Assembly: GCA_036245525.1 (NCBI GenBank)
Contig: BTPG01000004.1
Span: 47,550,823 to 47,614,822, forward strand
DNA from: Semisulcospira habei
Lineage: Eukaryota > Mollusca > Gastropoda > Semisulcospiridae
Length of the DNA: 64,000 nucleotides
Direction of reading: 5' to 3'
Made by a program: the position numbers and the translations under genes. Positions 14,017-24,918 of the stretch are shown here, in pieces. The notes under the pieces are model-generated. The model did no database searches. It was not told the origin of the DNA and saw only the letters and a program-made list of their open reading frames with translations. Positions within the stretch are counted from its first letter, which is position 1, and the number at the start of each line of letters is the position of its first letter.

Positions 14017-15860
14017 ATGACATGCACAAAATGCGGAGGCTTCCAGTGGCCGTCGGATAACCATGCAGTCTGTCTCCCCTGCGCTGGGTGTGCGTCCAAC
14101 CATACGTGTGACGTCTGTACTACATGGCCGGAACTGCGGTGGTCTAATCTCTGGAACTTTTATAGGAGGGAGCCTCCTGCCCTCTCGGGTACCTTGAAGA
14201 TTACCGAGACGCCTTCCGCTGTGCCCCCGGCACCGGACGTGCGAGACCAACGGGATCCGACGCAGATAACGCCACTGAGTAATCAAGGGACTAGTGCACA
14301 GAGTGGGAGTTCGACCGTCAAGACCGCCTCCGTTCGAGAGCGCGCCCGGACACAGCTGGTGGAAAGAACCCGCCTCTCCCAAGAGCCTGGTTTGGTGGGA
14401 CGCTCGTGGCGTCCCTCCTCCACCGTCGTTCCCCACTCGTCTCTGAGGAAGCCGCCAGGATCCCGCTGGAGGTCCCCTGGCCGGCCAGTAACCCGCCTCT
14501 CTCAAGAGCCTGGTTCAGAGAGACATACATGCACTCGTCCGGAGCCTCCTGGTTGTGAAGAACGTAGACACAGGGATTCTGCTCGACGTTTTCGCTCTCC
14601 TTCGCACGATCGTAGGAGGACCTTCTCTTCTCATCGCTCGTCGCATCGGGACTCCCCTCGCCGCAGACGGGTTTCACCTTCTTCGCGTTCCCCTTCTCGT
14701 TTGGACTCCCGTTCGTCCCGTCCCTCTTCCCATCGACCGGCCACTTCCCCTCTTCCTCGTCCTCACCGTTCCGTTCCCCCTCGTCGCAGCCGTTCTCCTC
14801 GTCGGGATCCGCCCTCGGCACGCAGGAGACCCTCACCGCGTCGTTTAGACTACCGCTCTCCCCTGCGGAGGGAGTCTTCGTCCGCTGCGGTTCTCCGACA
14901 ACGGGATTCCCGGCCTCGGAGCCCTCGTCGCCCTCTTCGGTCGCCGGTTTCCGGACAGCGGGACTTCGACACCCTCAGTTTGACGCCGGAGGATTCTTCG
15001 GACTGGTTACTCGGAGGTATCAGCCGTTCTTCAGCTTCTGCCTCTTCGGCTTCCAGTGTGTCGGCCTCCGTCAGACAGGTTTCTTCTACCCGGATGGACA
15101 CGCGGCTGGCGCTGGATGGGGCTGCCAAGCTCATCGCCGCCGCCTTACCTGAGGACGTTTGTCCGGCTTCACCCCCTGTGAAGAGGAAGATTTCCGCCTT
15201 CGTGGACGCGGATAGGACTGTCAAGAGGTTCAAGTCCCTCCCACAGCCGGCTAGTTTTTTGGATCTGCGGGACGCTTTCTCGTCTCACCTGCTTTCGGAA
15301 CTCGGACTTCTTCGCGGACGGGAGATGGCCTTCCGCTCTGGACATCGCGTTTCAACAGGCTTTCATCCGACGTCTCGAGGAAGCTTGGCAGTCTGCCTGC
15401 TCTGTCTCCCCTCCTGGGAGACCTGCTAGTCATGGCGGAGGCTGGGAACCGCGCAGCTTATCACTCCTCGGTTTACGCGATGGCGGCCGCGGCTAACTGC
15501 GACCTTATGCGACGAGACGCCGTCCTACAGGCTTGCAGTGGAATGCCGATCGACCTGAGTACTCAGCTACGTCGGGCCCCCCTGGGAGGGTCTCTGCTCT
15601 TCGGGGATACTTGGCAGACGGTGAAGGACTCCAACTCCGACCGTTGGCCTCGCAAGGCTGTCAAGCAACGCTTTCCTCCCGCCCGCACGGCCCTGGGTCG
15701 CTCCTTGCGGGCGCGTAAACGTGTCACCTCGGACCCGTCTGCCCCGCCACGAGCTGCGCTGCGCCGTCGCCCGTCCTACCGTCACCCTGGCCCAGCTAGC
15801 GCCCCTACCCCCGCCTGGCCCCGTCCCGCCCGTCGCCCTGGGCGCGGGCGGGCCACCTGA
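14017..15860 (+). pseudogene. DIRS A ORF1, Gag-like protein with zinc motif and RS-rich domain
   Basis: The first ATG of the frame is 14017. Residues 1-40 carry paired cysteines (TCTKCGGFQ, VCLPCAGC, CDVC), a probable zinc-binding module. A serine/proline linker follows, then about 120 residues very rich in Arg-Ser and Ser-Pro-Arg (for example SHRDSPRRRR and RSRSPRRDP), like the RS domains of splicing factors, then an acidic/serine segment. The frame stops at 15429. The homologous continuation (GDLLVMAEAGNRAAYHSS onward) is in another frame to 15860, so one frameshift lies at about 15320-15400. By position this corresponds to the structural (Gag-like) ORF1 of DIRS elements. Binding of RNA by the RS region is inference. 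Confidence 0.75.
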
Positions 15861-17853
15861 CTTGTCCCCGGTTCCGCCCCCGCCGACCGTCGTCGGGGCT
15901 CCAGTCGGCGGGAGGCTAGCACGATTCAGCGAGGAGTGGCGCTCGCTGTTTCGAGACGAGCCCTGGGTTTTGGACGTAGTCACCAGAGGATTACGGATCT
16001 CGTTCCGCTCTCCTCCGCCTTTGCGCTCCGTTCCACTTTGGACAGAGGTTCCGTCCGACGTCCTCAAGGCCGCCGCTCTGCGAGGAGAAGTCGCGGCTCT
16101 CCTGTCGAAGCAGGCCACAGAGATAGTGCAGCGTCCGGACTCGCCCGCCTTTTACAGCCGACTGTTTGTGGTGCCCAAACCCGGCGGCAAGTGGCGGCCA
16201 GTCATAGATCTGTCGGCGCTGAACGCCTTCATCGCGGCCCCTTCCTTTCGGATGGAGACGACAAGGGCCCTTCGGGCGGCGGTTCAACCCATGGACTACG
16301 CGGTCAGTCTAGATCTGTCCGACGCCTACCTACTTGTTCCCATGCACTCGTCTGCCAGGAAGTACCTGCGCTTCGCGTTCGAAGGAGTGATTTACCAGTT
16401 TTGCGCCCTTCCGTTCGGTCTCAACCTCAGCCCCTGGGCCTTCACCCGCATCATGGATGCTGTAGTGGCCAAGGCAAGGCAGTCGTCGTCCAGTCCGACG
16501 TCAAATTATCTCGACGACCTACTCTTGAGAAATCAGGTGGAGACCGCGCTTGCGGCAGACAGGGACGCCCTTTTACGGCTGCTTTACCGGTTGGGATTCC
16601 TGGTCAACACCGGAAAGTCGGACTTCACTCCTGCGCGCCACTTCATCCACCTAGGCATGGAGTTTGTCACGGACCGCAACAGGGTACTCTTGCCAGAGAA
16701 ACGGATTGTGAAGTTATCCGCTCTCGCCGCGTCGGTAGATCAGCAGCAGGCAGCCCCCGCCTGGGTCTGGCTTCAGCTTCTGGGCCTGATCAACGCAGCA
16801 GCGGATCTTATCCCCCTCGGGCGTCTCTACTCCCGACCGCTACAACTTCATCTCCTACTGCTCTGGCGTCCCTCCTCGGGCGACTTGACCACGATCGTCC
16901 CCGTGTCCCCGCTGGTACGCCCCCGCCTCTTACGATGGACCGACAGAGCGTGGTTGGCTCTGGGAGTCCCCATTTCCTCTCCATCCCCTCACCTCTCCCT
17001 GTGTGTCGACGCGAGTCGGGCTGGTTGGGGAGCCCACCTGCTTCCTCAGTTCACCACGACGTCCGGCCTCTGGCCTCCGGAGTTCGCGGACAAACACAGC
17101 AACTGGTTGGAACTGCAAGCGGTGTGGCAGGCCATCATCGTTTGGGAAGAGCAACTCAGACACCAGCATCTTCTCGTCCTTTCGGACAACTCGACAGTGG
17201 TAGCGTATATACAGAAGCAGGGAGGAACTCATTCACCCGATCTTTGCATGCTACTGTTCCGTTTGATGCGATGGTGCGAGGACCGCGATCTGACTCAGCG
17301 CTCGCCATATCCCCGGTCGCCTGAATGTTTTGGCGGACTCCCTATCTCGTCAAGGACAGCTCATTCACACGGAATGGACGCTACGCCAGGACATTTTCCG
17401 GATGATTTGCTCTCACTGGGAGACCCCGATGGTGGACCTGTTCGCCACGAGGTGGAATCACCAGCTTCCCCTCTTCGTATCCCCAGTACCGGATCCCCTG
17501 GCTTGGGCGGTCGACGCCTTATCCATTCCCTGGGACGGACTCATAGCGTATGCCTTTCCCCCGACAGTCCTTGTTCATAAAGTCCTCCTAAAGCTGCGAG
17601 GAACCAATGCGATCCTGCTCCTGGTCGCCCCGTTCGCTTGGACTCGTTCCTGGTCCACCGACCTGCTCGCCACTCACCCTCCTCTACTGCTCCCCACGCC
17701 CCGCACTATGCTCAAGCAGACACGTCAGGCGCTGTTCCACCCTTGTCCGGAACGCTTACTGCTACACGCCTGGAGGTTGTGCGGGAAGCCCTCTCCGCTA
17801 GAGGCTTCTCGGGTGCTGCATTGGAAGCGATCGCTACAGCCCGCAAGCCCTAG
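15721..17853 (+). pseudogene. DIRS A reverse transcriptase-RNase H
   Basis: The frame overlaps the end of ORF1. RT motifs in order: FVVPKPGGKWRPVIDLSALN, AVSLDLSDAYLLVPMH (motif A aspartate), CALPFGLNLSPWAF, and YLDD at 16507-16518. RNase H follows, with LCVDASRAGWGAHL, NWLELQAVW and VLSDNSTVVAYIQKQGG. Near 17310-17330 the frame shifts, and the family's connecting region (LADSLSRQGQLIHTEWTL, MVDLFATRWNHQLPLFVS) continues to a stop at 17851. The catalytic aspartates are intact in the RT core. A long proline-rich stretch begins the ORF. The translation strategy relative to ORF1 is unknown. Confidence 0.85.
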
Positions 17854-18836
17854 ACTAGACGTATCTATGAGGGGAAATGGAGGGTACTCTGTGCCTGGTG
17901 CAGCGACCGTCGTCTCTCCCCCATCGAACTGACAAACCCCCAACTTGCGGACTTCTTCCTCTGGCTCTTCGGAGACCAAGGACTGGCCCCTATTACCATT
18001 CGGGGATATCTCTCGATGATTGCCGACACCTACCGGCATCTCGGCCGCGCGGATCCCGGCGCATGTAAGGACCTAGCAGATCTTATGTCACACTTCGGAC
18101 TACAAAGGCCTGCCTCTCGCTCACTACTTCCCCACTGGGATTTACCATGGGTTCTTACCTGGCTGAACTCACCACGTTTCGAACCACTACCACTGGCCAG
18201 TCTTGCTGATGTGACGAGGAAGACCTGCTTCCTGCTGGCGCTCGCCACCGCGGCACGAGTAAGCGAGATACACGCTCTATCAACCCGGCCTACATGCCTG
18301 CAATTTCGAGCTGATCATTCGGTCCAACTTGTGACCGACCCTGCCTTCATTGCCAAGACTAGGTCTCCACTGACGGCGCCACAGGTTATCACCTTACGAC
18401 CGTTACGCGGGAAAGACTTCCCCAAATAGACCAGGCAACAAGATCCTGTACGAGCCCTCAGAGTGTACTTGCGCCGAACCAGAGCCGTCCAGAGGGGACG
18501 CTCACGCCTCTTCCTACCTTTAAAACCCGGAAGAAACGACATTTCAGCACAGACAGTCTCTTCCTGGCTACGCTGGGTGATTCGCTCAGCATATGTCGAT
18601 CTCTCCCCACAGGGAGCGAAGAGATTCGGGCGCACGAAGTACGGGCCATGGCCACGAGCGTAGCCTTCGACAGGAACTGCGCTGTCAAGGACATCGTGGC
18701 TGCGGTGGGCTGGCGATCAGAATCTACTTTCGCCCGCTTCTATCTACGGGATCTGGCAGGGCAGCGAGACAACCTCGCCTTGGTGGGGGACCTCACGGCG
18801 GCACAACACTCCCTCCCGGCGCCACAGGCGCCGTAG
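17854..18836 (+). pseudogene. DIRS A tyrosine recombinase
   Basis: N-terminal core-binding part: LADFFLWLFGDQGL and ITIRGYLSMIADTYRHLG. Catalytic part: LALATAARVSEIHALS with the first Arg at about 18256, HEVRAMATS (His at 18633, second Arg at 18642) and FARFYLRDL with the nucleophile Tyr at about 18741. These are the R, H-x-x-R and Y residues of the lambda-integrase family, which joins the circular DIRS DNA to the genome. A TAG at 18427 and a frameshift near 18610-18625 interrupt it, and the upstream link to the RNase H part is also out of frame. The stop is at 18834. Confidence 0.85.
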
Positions 18837-18929
18837 GTACGCACCCACTAGGGAGTTCGGAGGAGAGGAGGGGGCCATGGCCTAGAGAAAACCTTCTGGT
18901 GCGGCACCCTCCTCCTGTTCGGCATTCTC

Positions 18930-19017
18930 CTAGTAGTCATGTCATCGGTAATGTTTTTGAAGAAACAAATACATTTTTCTTTAAAAGGTATTTTTTCGAA
19001 AAATACTTACCGATGAC
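18930..19017. repeat. DIRS A internal complementary region
   Basis: The first half is the reverse complement of the left tip (TTTGTTTCTTC to ATGACATGACTACTAGGAG). The second half is the reverse complement of the right tip (TTACCGATGACATGAC with TTTTTCGAAAAA). It therefore matches the joined ends of the element, as established for DIRS internal complementary regions. Confidence 0.85.
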
Positions 19018-19056
19018 ATGACTCGAAGGACCCTCCCACCTGCCCCGCTTGCCGCT

Positions 19057-19275
19057 GGTGAGCCTAATTCGTGACTGGAGTTCACAGGTGAATAGGGCTG
19101 GTGGGTAGGAGCGGGAGACAACTCTCGGTCCCTCTGGGGGTTCCCCGAGTGCCTCCCGGGTTGTGTTCACACAACGGGTTCTTAGGCTAGAATTGAGCAA
19201 GGAGTGGACACTCCTAGTAGTCATGTCATCGGTAAGTATTTTTCGAAAAAATACCTTTTAAAGAAAAATGTATTT
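19057..19275. repeat. DIRS A right terminal repeat (inverted)
   Basis: Reverse complement of the left terminal repeat up to the TTACCGATGACATGAC motif, followed by a distinct 45-base tip containing TTTTTCGAAAAAATACC. The boundary at 19275 is inferred from the internal complementary region and from the MITE sequence that resumes with CGGAATAC. Confidence 0.85.
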
Positions 19276-19485
19276 TTCGGAATACTGCAGTGTGTGAAAT
19301 AAATTTGACTAAAATAGTTCAAGGGTAGTGCCAGAATAGCTTGGCGCCTAGAGGCGCCAAGCTATTCTGGCACTACCCTTGAACTAAAACCATTGGTCTA
19401 TATCCTTATCTGTAAGTACTATAATGTAGCTTGCGTATGGCAGTGTACAAATTTGAAGCTTTTAGGCTCAGCATGATAGGGGTTA
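19276..19485. mobile_element. TTAA-hairpin MITE, family 1a, interrupted by DIRS A
   Basis: Inverted relative to the copy at 2716. The outer 15 or so bases of its left end are missing and the DIRS A right tip sits there. The core palindrome is at 19316-19387. The right end is GGGGTTAA. Confidence 0.85.
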
Positions 19486-19739
19486 AGTGGTCTCACAAAT
19501 GTCGCCTTCTTCTGCAGTATACACATTAACGTACAATACGGTACTTTACAACTGTTTTTTTACAAGAATGAGATTCATTTCCAGGAAGTAGCTCTGCTTA
19601 GTGTACGCAAAGAGTCGTAAAGTAAACCAGACATGAACTACTGTACACAGCCAGAAAACAATCAGAAAATCACACAAGAAAAAAGAAAAGACCATGATCA
19701 CAATGATGAGGTAAAAGACGAGAAACGTAAAGGCCAAAC

Positions 19740-19922
19740 TTAACCTACTGAGCCCTGAAACACTACTCGATATGGATCCACCATGACAGTACAAGGGTTG
19801 TGCCTGAATAGTTTGTCGCCTCTTTGCAAAAAGCAATTCTAGCATCACCCTTGAAGTAGCATGGTCGACCTATTGCTGAGTGGTTCTGGGAATTCTGAAC
19901 TTTGGACTCAGTGCGATAAGAA
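19740..19922. mobile_element. TTAA-hairpin MITE, family 1, degenerate
   Basis: Starts TTAACCTACTGAG. The palindromic core (about 19782-19868) has many arm mismatches and an internal change near the loop. The right TTAA is lost. Confidence 0.65.
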
Positions 19923-20532
19923 GTCAAACTTAACAAACTGAGGATTTCATGCGTGAAGTCTTAGATTGCAACAAATAAACGACATGAATGGCAAAGCCCT
20001 CATACTCATGCATGACAATTTAGCACATTGGTACAATTCAGCCCCATACCAAATCTAACACCATGTTGCCCTATATCACATTAATTCACATGTACTAACC
20101 TCGGATTCTGTATAAGTCACTCATATAGATATTTTTCAACAGGTCTAGTTCCATAAAATTATATAGCCAAGTGTGTGGGTTGCATCGTTTCTGAGAAAAT
20201 GCCAGCCAGCAATGTTTATGATTACTACAGATAGGACAATGATGAGAATCGGATGGACAATAGATGGCTCATTACACAAACTCCCTTCCAAATGAGGCAT
20301 TAACAAATGTGAATTGCACAGTAATATAGACAGTTTTCAAATCTACCGAGAGCCTATGCACAGTTAACTTGTATGCTTTCAGTTTCAAATGGTTGACGGT
20401 CGTTTCACCTGCTGCATACAAACTGTGGGCACAGACTGACCATGACAGTGCATGAACAGTGACTGATAACCCCTGTAACGCATACAGCCACTGGTATTAT
20501 AAACAATACCGGTACCTACATGTATGAGGAGG

Positions 20533-20740
20533 TTAACTCATTCTACCCCACACAGGATGATAAGGATCCACCATGATAGTTGAAGGCTGATGCCACAATA
20601 GCTTGGCGCCTATGGGTGCCAAGCTATTCTGGCATCACCCTTGAACTATCAGGGTCGATCTGTGCCCTGCACTGCAATTACAGTCTTCAGAGGACAGCGG
20701 CGACATTTGGGGATTTCGGTCTTGGGGGACAATGAGTTAA
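20533..20740. mobile_element. TTAA-hairpin MITE, family 1
   Basis: TTAACTCATT at the left and AATGAGTTAA at the right, with a palindromic core around 20573-20655. The right TTAA is shared with the next element. Confidence 0.8.
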
Positions 20741-21662
20741 CCCACTCAGTGTCAGCTGACGCAGACTGTGTTTCTGCAATCTTCAAGACTTTAACTCTTT
20801 CCCTACGTATCGCTCCCGGTTTAGTGCTAGCCCAAACAAACCCTTAGCTATCGAAACACTTGCGTTATAGCGTTGTGCTCGTTGCCGTCTATAGACGAGT
20901 CACTAGTATTCTAGCGTTGTGTTCGTACAAAAATCGCATGAGGCACAGCTATCGGTCTAAGGGAAGCAAACACTATAACATGTTTCACCAACCATTTCCA
21001 AGTTATCTGGAAGTGAATGCCCTTGTCGGATGGTGTCAGAACAAGGCCAAAGTAGCCGACAACGTGCCGTGGATCGTCTCCGACAATGAGCTTATTCGAT
21101 TCTCATGAGCACAGTTTCAACAGTGATTTTTAGTTCGTAATATTGTGATTCAAGAAGAGACAGTTCTCTTGTGTGATTTCTTGCTTGTGGAATACATTTT
21201 CCTGCCATGCTGGTGAGTAAATCTGGGTTTTTCGTTGCATGTGCTTACACTGTTGCTACCAAAACCACGTTTCTCGCTACAAAAACCACGTTTCTCATTT
21301 TTTGCTCCGCCATGTTTGTTCTGTTGCATAATAATCAAATTGGTTCGACTTCCCACTAAACCGATGCACAAACACGTGCAGTTTTCAAAAGTACTTTTAA
21401 TGCTCTTTCCAATGATACCCAATTTATCTATGGTTGTTACCTTGGGAGGCTGTGAAAATTAATTCAATCTACCCCAAAAATGTACGGCACCAGGGAACAC
21501 GCGTCCTTTTTCTTGCTACGTCTGCAGGGAACTGACTTGCTGAAAAATGTTATGTAGGGAAAGAGTTAAAACCCTAGACGTGCCTGGAAAATGTATTCAA
21601 AGTATAGTGTCTACACCATTGCAGTAACCCGATGCAAATTTTCTCGGCACTCAACAGGTTAA
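20737..21662. mobile_element. Outer TTAA element carrying a nested TTAA element
   Basis: Left end TTAACCCACTCAGTG, right end CACTCAACAGGTTAA, roughly inverted. The body is split by the 779-bp element at 20791-21569. No hairpin core and no coding sequence recognised. Confidence 0.55.
20791..21569. mobile_element. 779-bp TTAA element with 16-bp inverted ends
   Basis: The ends read TTAACTCTTTCCCTACGTA and, inverted on the right, TTAACTCTTTCCCTACATA, one mismatch in 19. TTAA is present at both edges, consistent with a TTAA target duplication. The interior has an 82-codon open frame of no recognised family and a duplicated ACCACGTTTCTC motif near 21266-21296. Probably a non-autonomous piggyBac-type element. 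Confidence 0.75.
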
Positions 21663-22364
21663 GTTTTTCAAATGCATTTTTTAGGTTGACAGCTCAAGAG
21701 ATTGTACCTATGATCTGTAATAGTACACTTGAACAATAAACTAACCTACTAAAGAAGTCCAAGAAAAATACTTGAAATTTACATCCATATGCAAGGGCAT
21801 ACAAAAGAGGAATGATTGTGTTTAAAAGCATGATGAAAGCCAAGGACACAGAAAATGGCATAAATGCACAGCATAAGAAAAATGTCCAAAAATGTTACGA
21901 TACAGTAGTGATATGAAATAGTATGACAATGGTATAAATGCACAGAAGAGCAGAAGTACAAAAATTCACAACCCTAAGGAAGAGCACCAAATTTCAGATG
22001 GAATCAGCACGTTCATCATGTGTATTATAAAAAGCACAGTCACACCGTTTGATAGATGGAATCAGTGATTGGTTGATTAGGGGTAGTATAAAAGGTACAA
22101 TCGCACAATAAACTTTCCCTTTCATACAAGTTTTGTATAATGTACTACAAAAATCTAGGCTGGCATCTCTTTGTGAACTTGCAAAACTTGAGCAGGCAGC
22201 TACAATATACGACAGTCATAAAAAGGAGATTGCACAATCCACAAAATATTACAGGTGTGCCTCAGTATAATGTGCTGTAGTGTACACCACTAACCAAGGA
22301 CTGGCCAAGGTCCCATGTGAAAACCAGTGAGCTGGCCATCAAACCCATGGCAGTCTTAACCCAA
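21663..22364. other. Unassigned sequence
   Basis: A/T-rich, with an internally repeated phrase (ATGGTATAAATGCACAG-like) near 21855-21950. No gene recognised. Confidence 0.3.
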
Positions 22365-22564
22365 TTAACCCCAAGGCCACATTTTCCACATTTGAGAGGT
22401 GTCACTAATGCCTTTGCACCCGTTGCAGGAGACAGGTCGACCATGACAATTCAAGGGTAGTGTCAGATTAGCTTGGTGACATTTGGTGCCAATCTAATCT
22501 GGCACTACCATTGAATTATAATGTTTGATCCATCTCCAGTGGTGCATCAGGGCAACAGGGTTAA
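22365..22564. mobile_element. TTAA-hairpin MITE, family 1b
   Basis: TTAACCCCAAGG at the left and CAGGGTTAA at the right, core palindrome about 22438-22525. The terminal TTAA is shared with the family 2 copy that follows. Confidence 0.82.
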
Positions 22565-22653
22565 CCAGTCGGCTGTTGGTAGTGTTCTTGTTTTAGGTGA
22601 TTCCTGCAGGAATCATCAACAAGAAGCACACTAGTCACAGTCAAAAGGTTTAA
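22561..22653. mobile_element. TTAA palindrome MITE, family 2
   Basis: About 93 bp, imperfect palindrome centred on ATTCCTGCAGGAAT, TTAA at both ends. Confidence 0.8.
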
Positions 22654-23209
22654 GCTGACATGGGTCTGTTGGCCTCCTGCTCACTGGTTTTCACTTGGGA
22701 TCCCAAAGGCTGACACAGGTCTAATAGCCTACACTCACTGGTTTCCACTTCACATCCAAAATCCACACCGAAGAAAGTTGGCTACCAAGTGTGTGAACTG
22801 CAAAAAACTTGAAAGAAAGAAACATGTTCAGAAAGAAAGACAAGTAAGACACAGTTTAACTGCTTAACTGTTGGGGAAAGTCAAAGGATATCCATCAGCA
22901 AGAGACATACATCCTTATGAACCCCTGCAGTCACGGAACCACATGGTGATTTATATCACAGGACGTTAGTCCTGTACGTGTTCTTTATGCCTAGTTTGGT
23001 TCCCATTACACCCTGTTCTTCACGCAAATGTCAGTCAGTTTACAGTAAGTTCAGGCACGCACTTCGTATCCAGTGGAAGCGAAGGCATGGGTGGGACTTT
23101 TCCGGCTACAGCCGGATTTCCGGATAAAAAAAAATTTTCACTTAAAAAGTGTCCCAAGACCCTCACTTCAGGATTCAACTTTTTTTTCAGTCCCACCCAT
23201 GCAAAGGTG
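22654..23209. other. Unassigned sequence
   Basis: No gene recognised. A short repeated phrase (GCTGACACAGGTCT-like and CACTGGTTTCCACTT-like) occurs twice near 22650-22760. Confidence 0.3.
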
Positions 23210-23420
23210 TTAACCATTACATCCTGAGGCTGGCATTTTAAAATTTGCTTACTGTCCGATGAAGGATACATTACAGATTACAAGACAGATCAACCATTTT
23301 AGTTCAAGGGTGGTGCCAGAATAGCTTGGTGCCTTAGGCACCAAGCTATTCTGGCACCACCCTTGAACTATCATAGTCTAATTTATTTCAAGCAATGGGT
23401 ATCAGGATGAAAAAGGTTAA
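23210..23420. mobile_element. TTAA-hairpin MITE, family 1c
   Basis: TTAACCATTACATCCTGAGG at the left and AAAAGGTTAA at the right. The core palindrome at about 23299-23371 has the variant GGTGGTGCC arm. Confidence 0.82.
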
Positions 23421-23766
23421 TATACTGTTATTCTTGTCCTTTCTAAGTGTGTTTCTTCTTGGGTGTTTCTTTGCATGGGGGATTCAGACCTGTCCACAAA
23501 CAGCAGTATGAAGTACACTCATTGTGCATGCACTTGCGAGGATGAATCCTTTCCCCAGCATTTTGCAACTACAACTTCATGGACAATTTACTATTTCATG
23601 AATCTGTGGTGCAAGTACAACCCTGAGTTGCTGTGACTGCTTTAGCACAAGTTTCTGAACACATCTAAATCCGCATGAAATGGATGAAGGTGGAGAGCAG
23701 TGCACTCTTACAGTGCACCGGGCATTCAACTGCTGTACAATTATCAATCAGTTAGCTCATTAACTC

Positions 23767-23832
23767 TTAACTCATTCGAGACATACCACATACGGATACA
23801 TGACGTTTCCGTAGGTGGCACGTCCGAGTTAA
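23767..23832. mobile_element. TTAA palindrome MITE, family 3, diverged
   Basis: TTAACTCATTCGAGAC at the left and GTCCGAGTTAA at the right. A diverged relative of the near-perfect 80-bp palindrome at 31501. Confidence 0.65.
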
Positions 23833-23894
23833 ACTCCCAGAACTAAATGACTTCCATCTTATAGAATGGAACTTATTTAATTCTGGGAGTTTAA
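23829..23894. mobile_element. TTAA palindrome, family 4
   Basis: TTAAACTCCCAGAACTAAAT inverted at the right as ATTTAATTCTGGGAGTTTAA. Shares its left TTAA with the family 3 copy. Confidence 0.65.
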
Positions 23895-24467
23895 GAGTTG
23901 ACACAATTAGTTAGCAAAAGGTCATCGGGCCAATGTCAGCACTGCGTGCAGGCTCTCTGTAGCCAACATCAGCCTCATGGACTTCTGCTTACTAGGATAA
24001 AAGCAAGACTTGGAAGCCATGGGAAGATTTACCTTGCGGGAATGAATCACCTGAAAACAGTGACTAGACACCATAACCCTGAAATTTCTTCCTTTGGAAC
24101 AAGCACTGTTTGACTTGCCAACTGTGACCATAACATAAATGTAACAAAATGACTTCAAATATCCTTAATTCAACAAAGGTGAAATAGCCCTAATGAGAAA
24201 CTGTAACAAGTGCATGATTGTCATTGGGAACAATCATTTCCAGATATATACACACAAGCATATTCATTTCTGACCACATTTTAAACATGTATTCCAGGAC
24301 CTGTATATACCAACTAGCACATCAGTTCTCTTTGTGCAAAACACGCATGCATCCACACACACACACACACACACACACATTGTCAAGCGCTACATGTGTG
24401 ACAACAAATGTGAGCTGGTCTGTGATATTGGACCTTATGGCCTAGAGCTGTAATGCAGTCGTGCAGC

Positions 24468-24717
24468 TTAACTCATTTCAGGCACCCTGCATGAATAGCT
24501 GCAGAAGAAGTATACAACACTTCCCCAGTTTACCAGTGCATGGCCCAAACACACTACAGCACAAGATAGATTGACCATGCTAATTCAAGGGTAGCACCAG
24601 ATTAGCTTGGTGCCTGATGACGCCTAGCTAATCTGGTACAACCCTTGAATTATCAAGGCTGATCCATCTCCTGCAACTGGTACATAGTCCTTAGCTGACA
24701 TTTCTAATATCTCTTAA
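24468..24717. mobile_element. TTAA-hairpin MITE, family 1b
   Basis: Core palindrome about 24571-24660 with a few arm mismatches. Its right TTAA is the left TTAA of the next copy. Confidence 0.8.
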
Positions 24718-24918
24718 CCCAACGGCCGCATTTCCAAACTATTGGAGGCATTGCCCAACGACTATGCACCAGTTGTAGGAGATGGATTGATCATGATAAT
24801 TCAAGGGTAGTGCCAGATGAGCTTGGTGCCTGAAGGCGCCAAGCTCATCTGGCACTACCCTTGAATTATCATGATCAATCCATCTCTTGCTGCAGGGTCC
24901 GGAGGACAAATAGGTTAA
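24714..24918. mobile_element. TTAA-hairpin MITE, family 1b, well preserved
   Basis: The palindrome at 24785-24884 has almost perfect arms (GATTGATCATGATAATTCAA inward). TTAACCC at the left and GGTTAA at the right. Confidence 0.88.

Larger units (their letters stand above)
13141..19275 (+). mobile_element. DIRS-type tyrosine-recombinase retrotransposon, copy A
   Basis: Nearly complete element. It has a left terminal repeat (13141-13340), a leader, a Gag-like ORF with zinc knuckle and RS-rich domain, a reverse transcriptase with a YLDD box and RNase H, a tyrosine recombinase with Arg, His-x-x-Arg and Tyr in order, an internal complementary region (18930-19017) and an inverted right terminal repeat (19057-19275). 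There is no LTR, integrase or target duplication. This is the arrangement established for DIRS elements, which are thought to replicate through a circular intermediate. Several frameshifts and one nonsense codon break the ORFs, so this copy is probably inactive. The right tip lies inside a TTAA-hairpin MITE. Confidence 0.92.

Noticed and set aside
15936..17324. 462-codon plus-strand frame overlapping the DIRS reverse transcriptase
   Set aside because: It is a shadow in another frame of a GC-rich coding region; the RT motifs are in the other frame.
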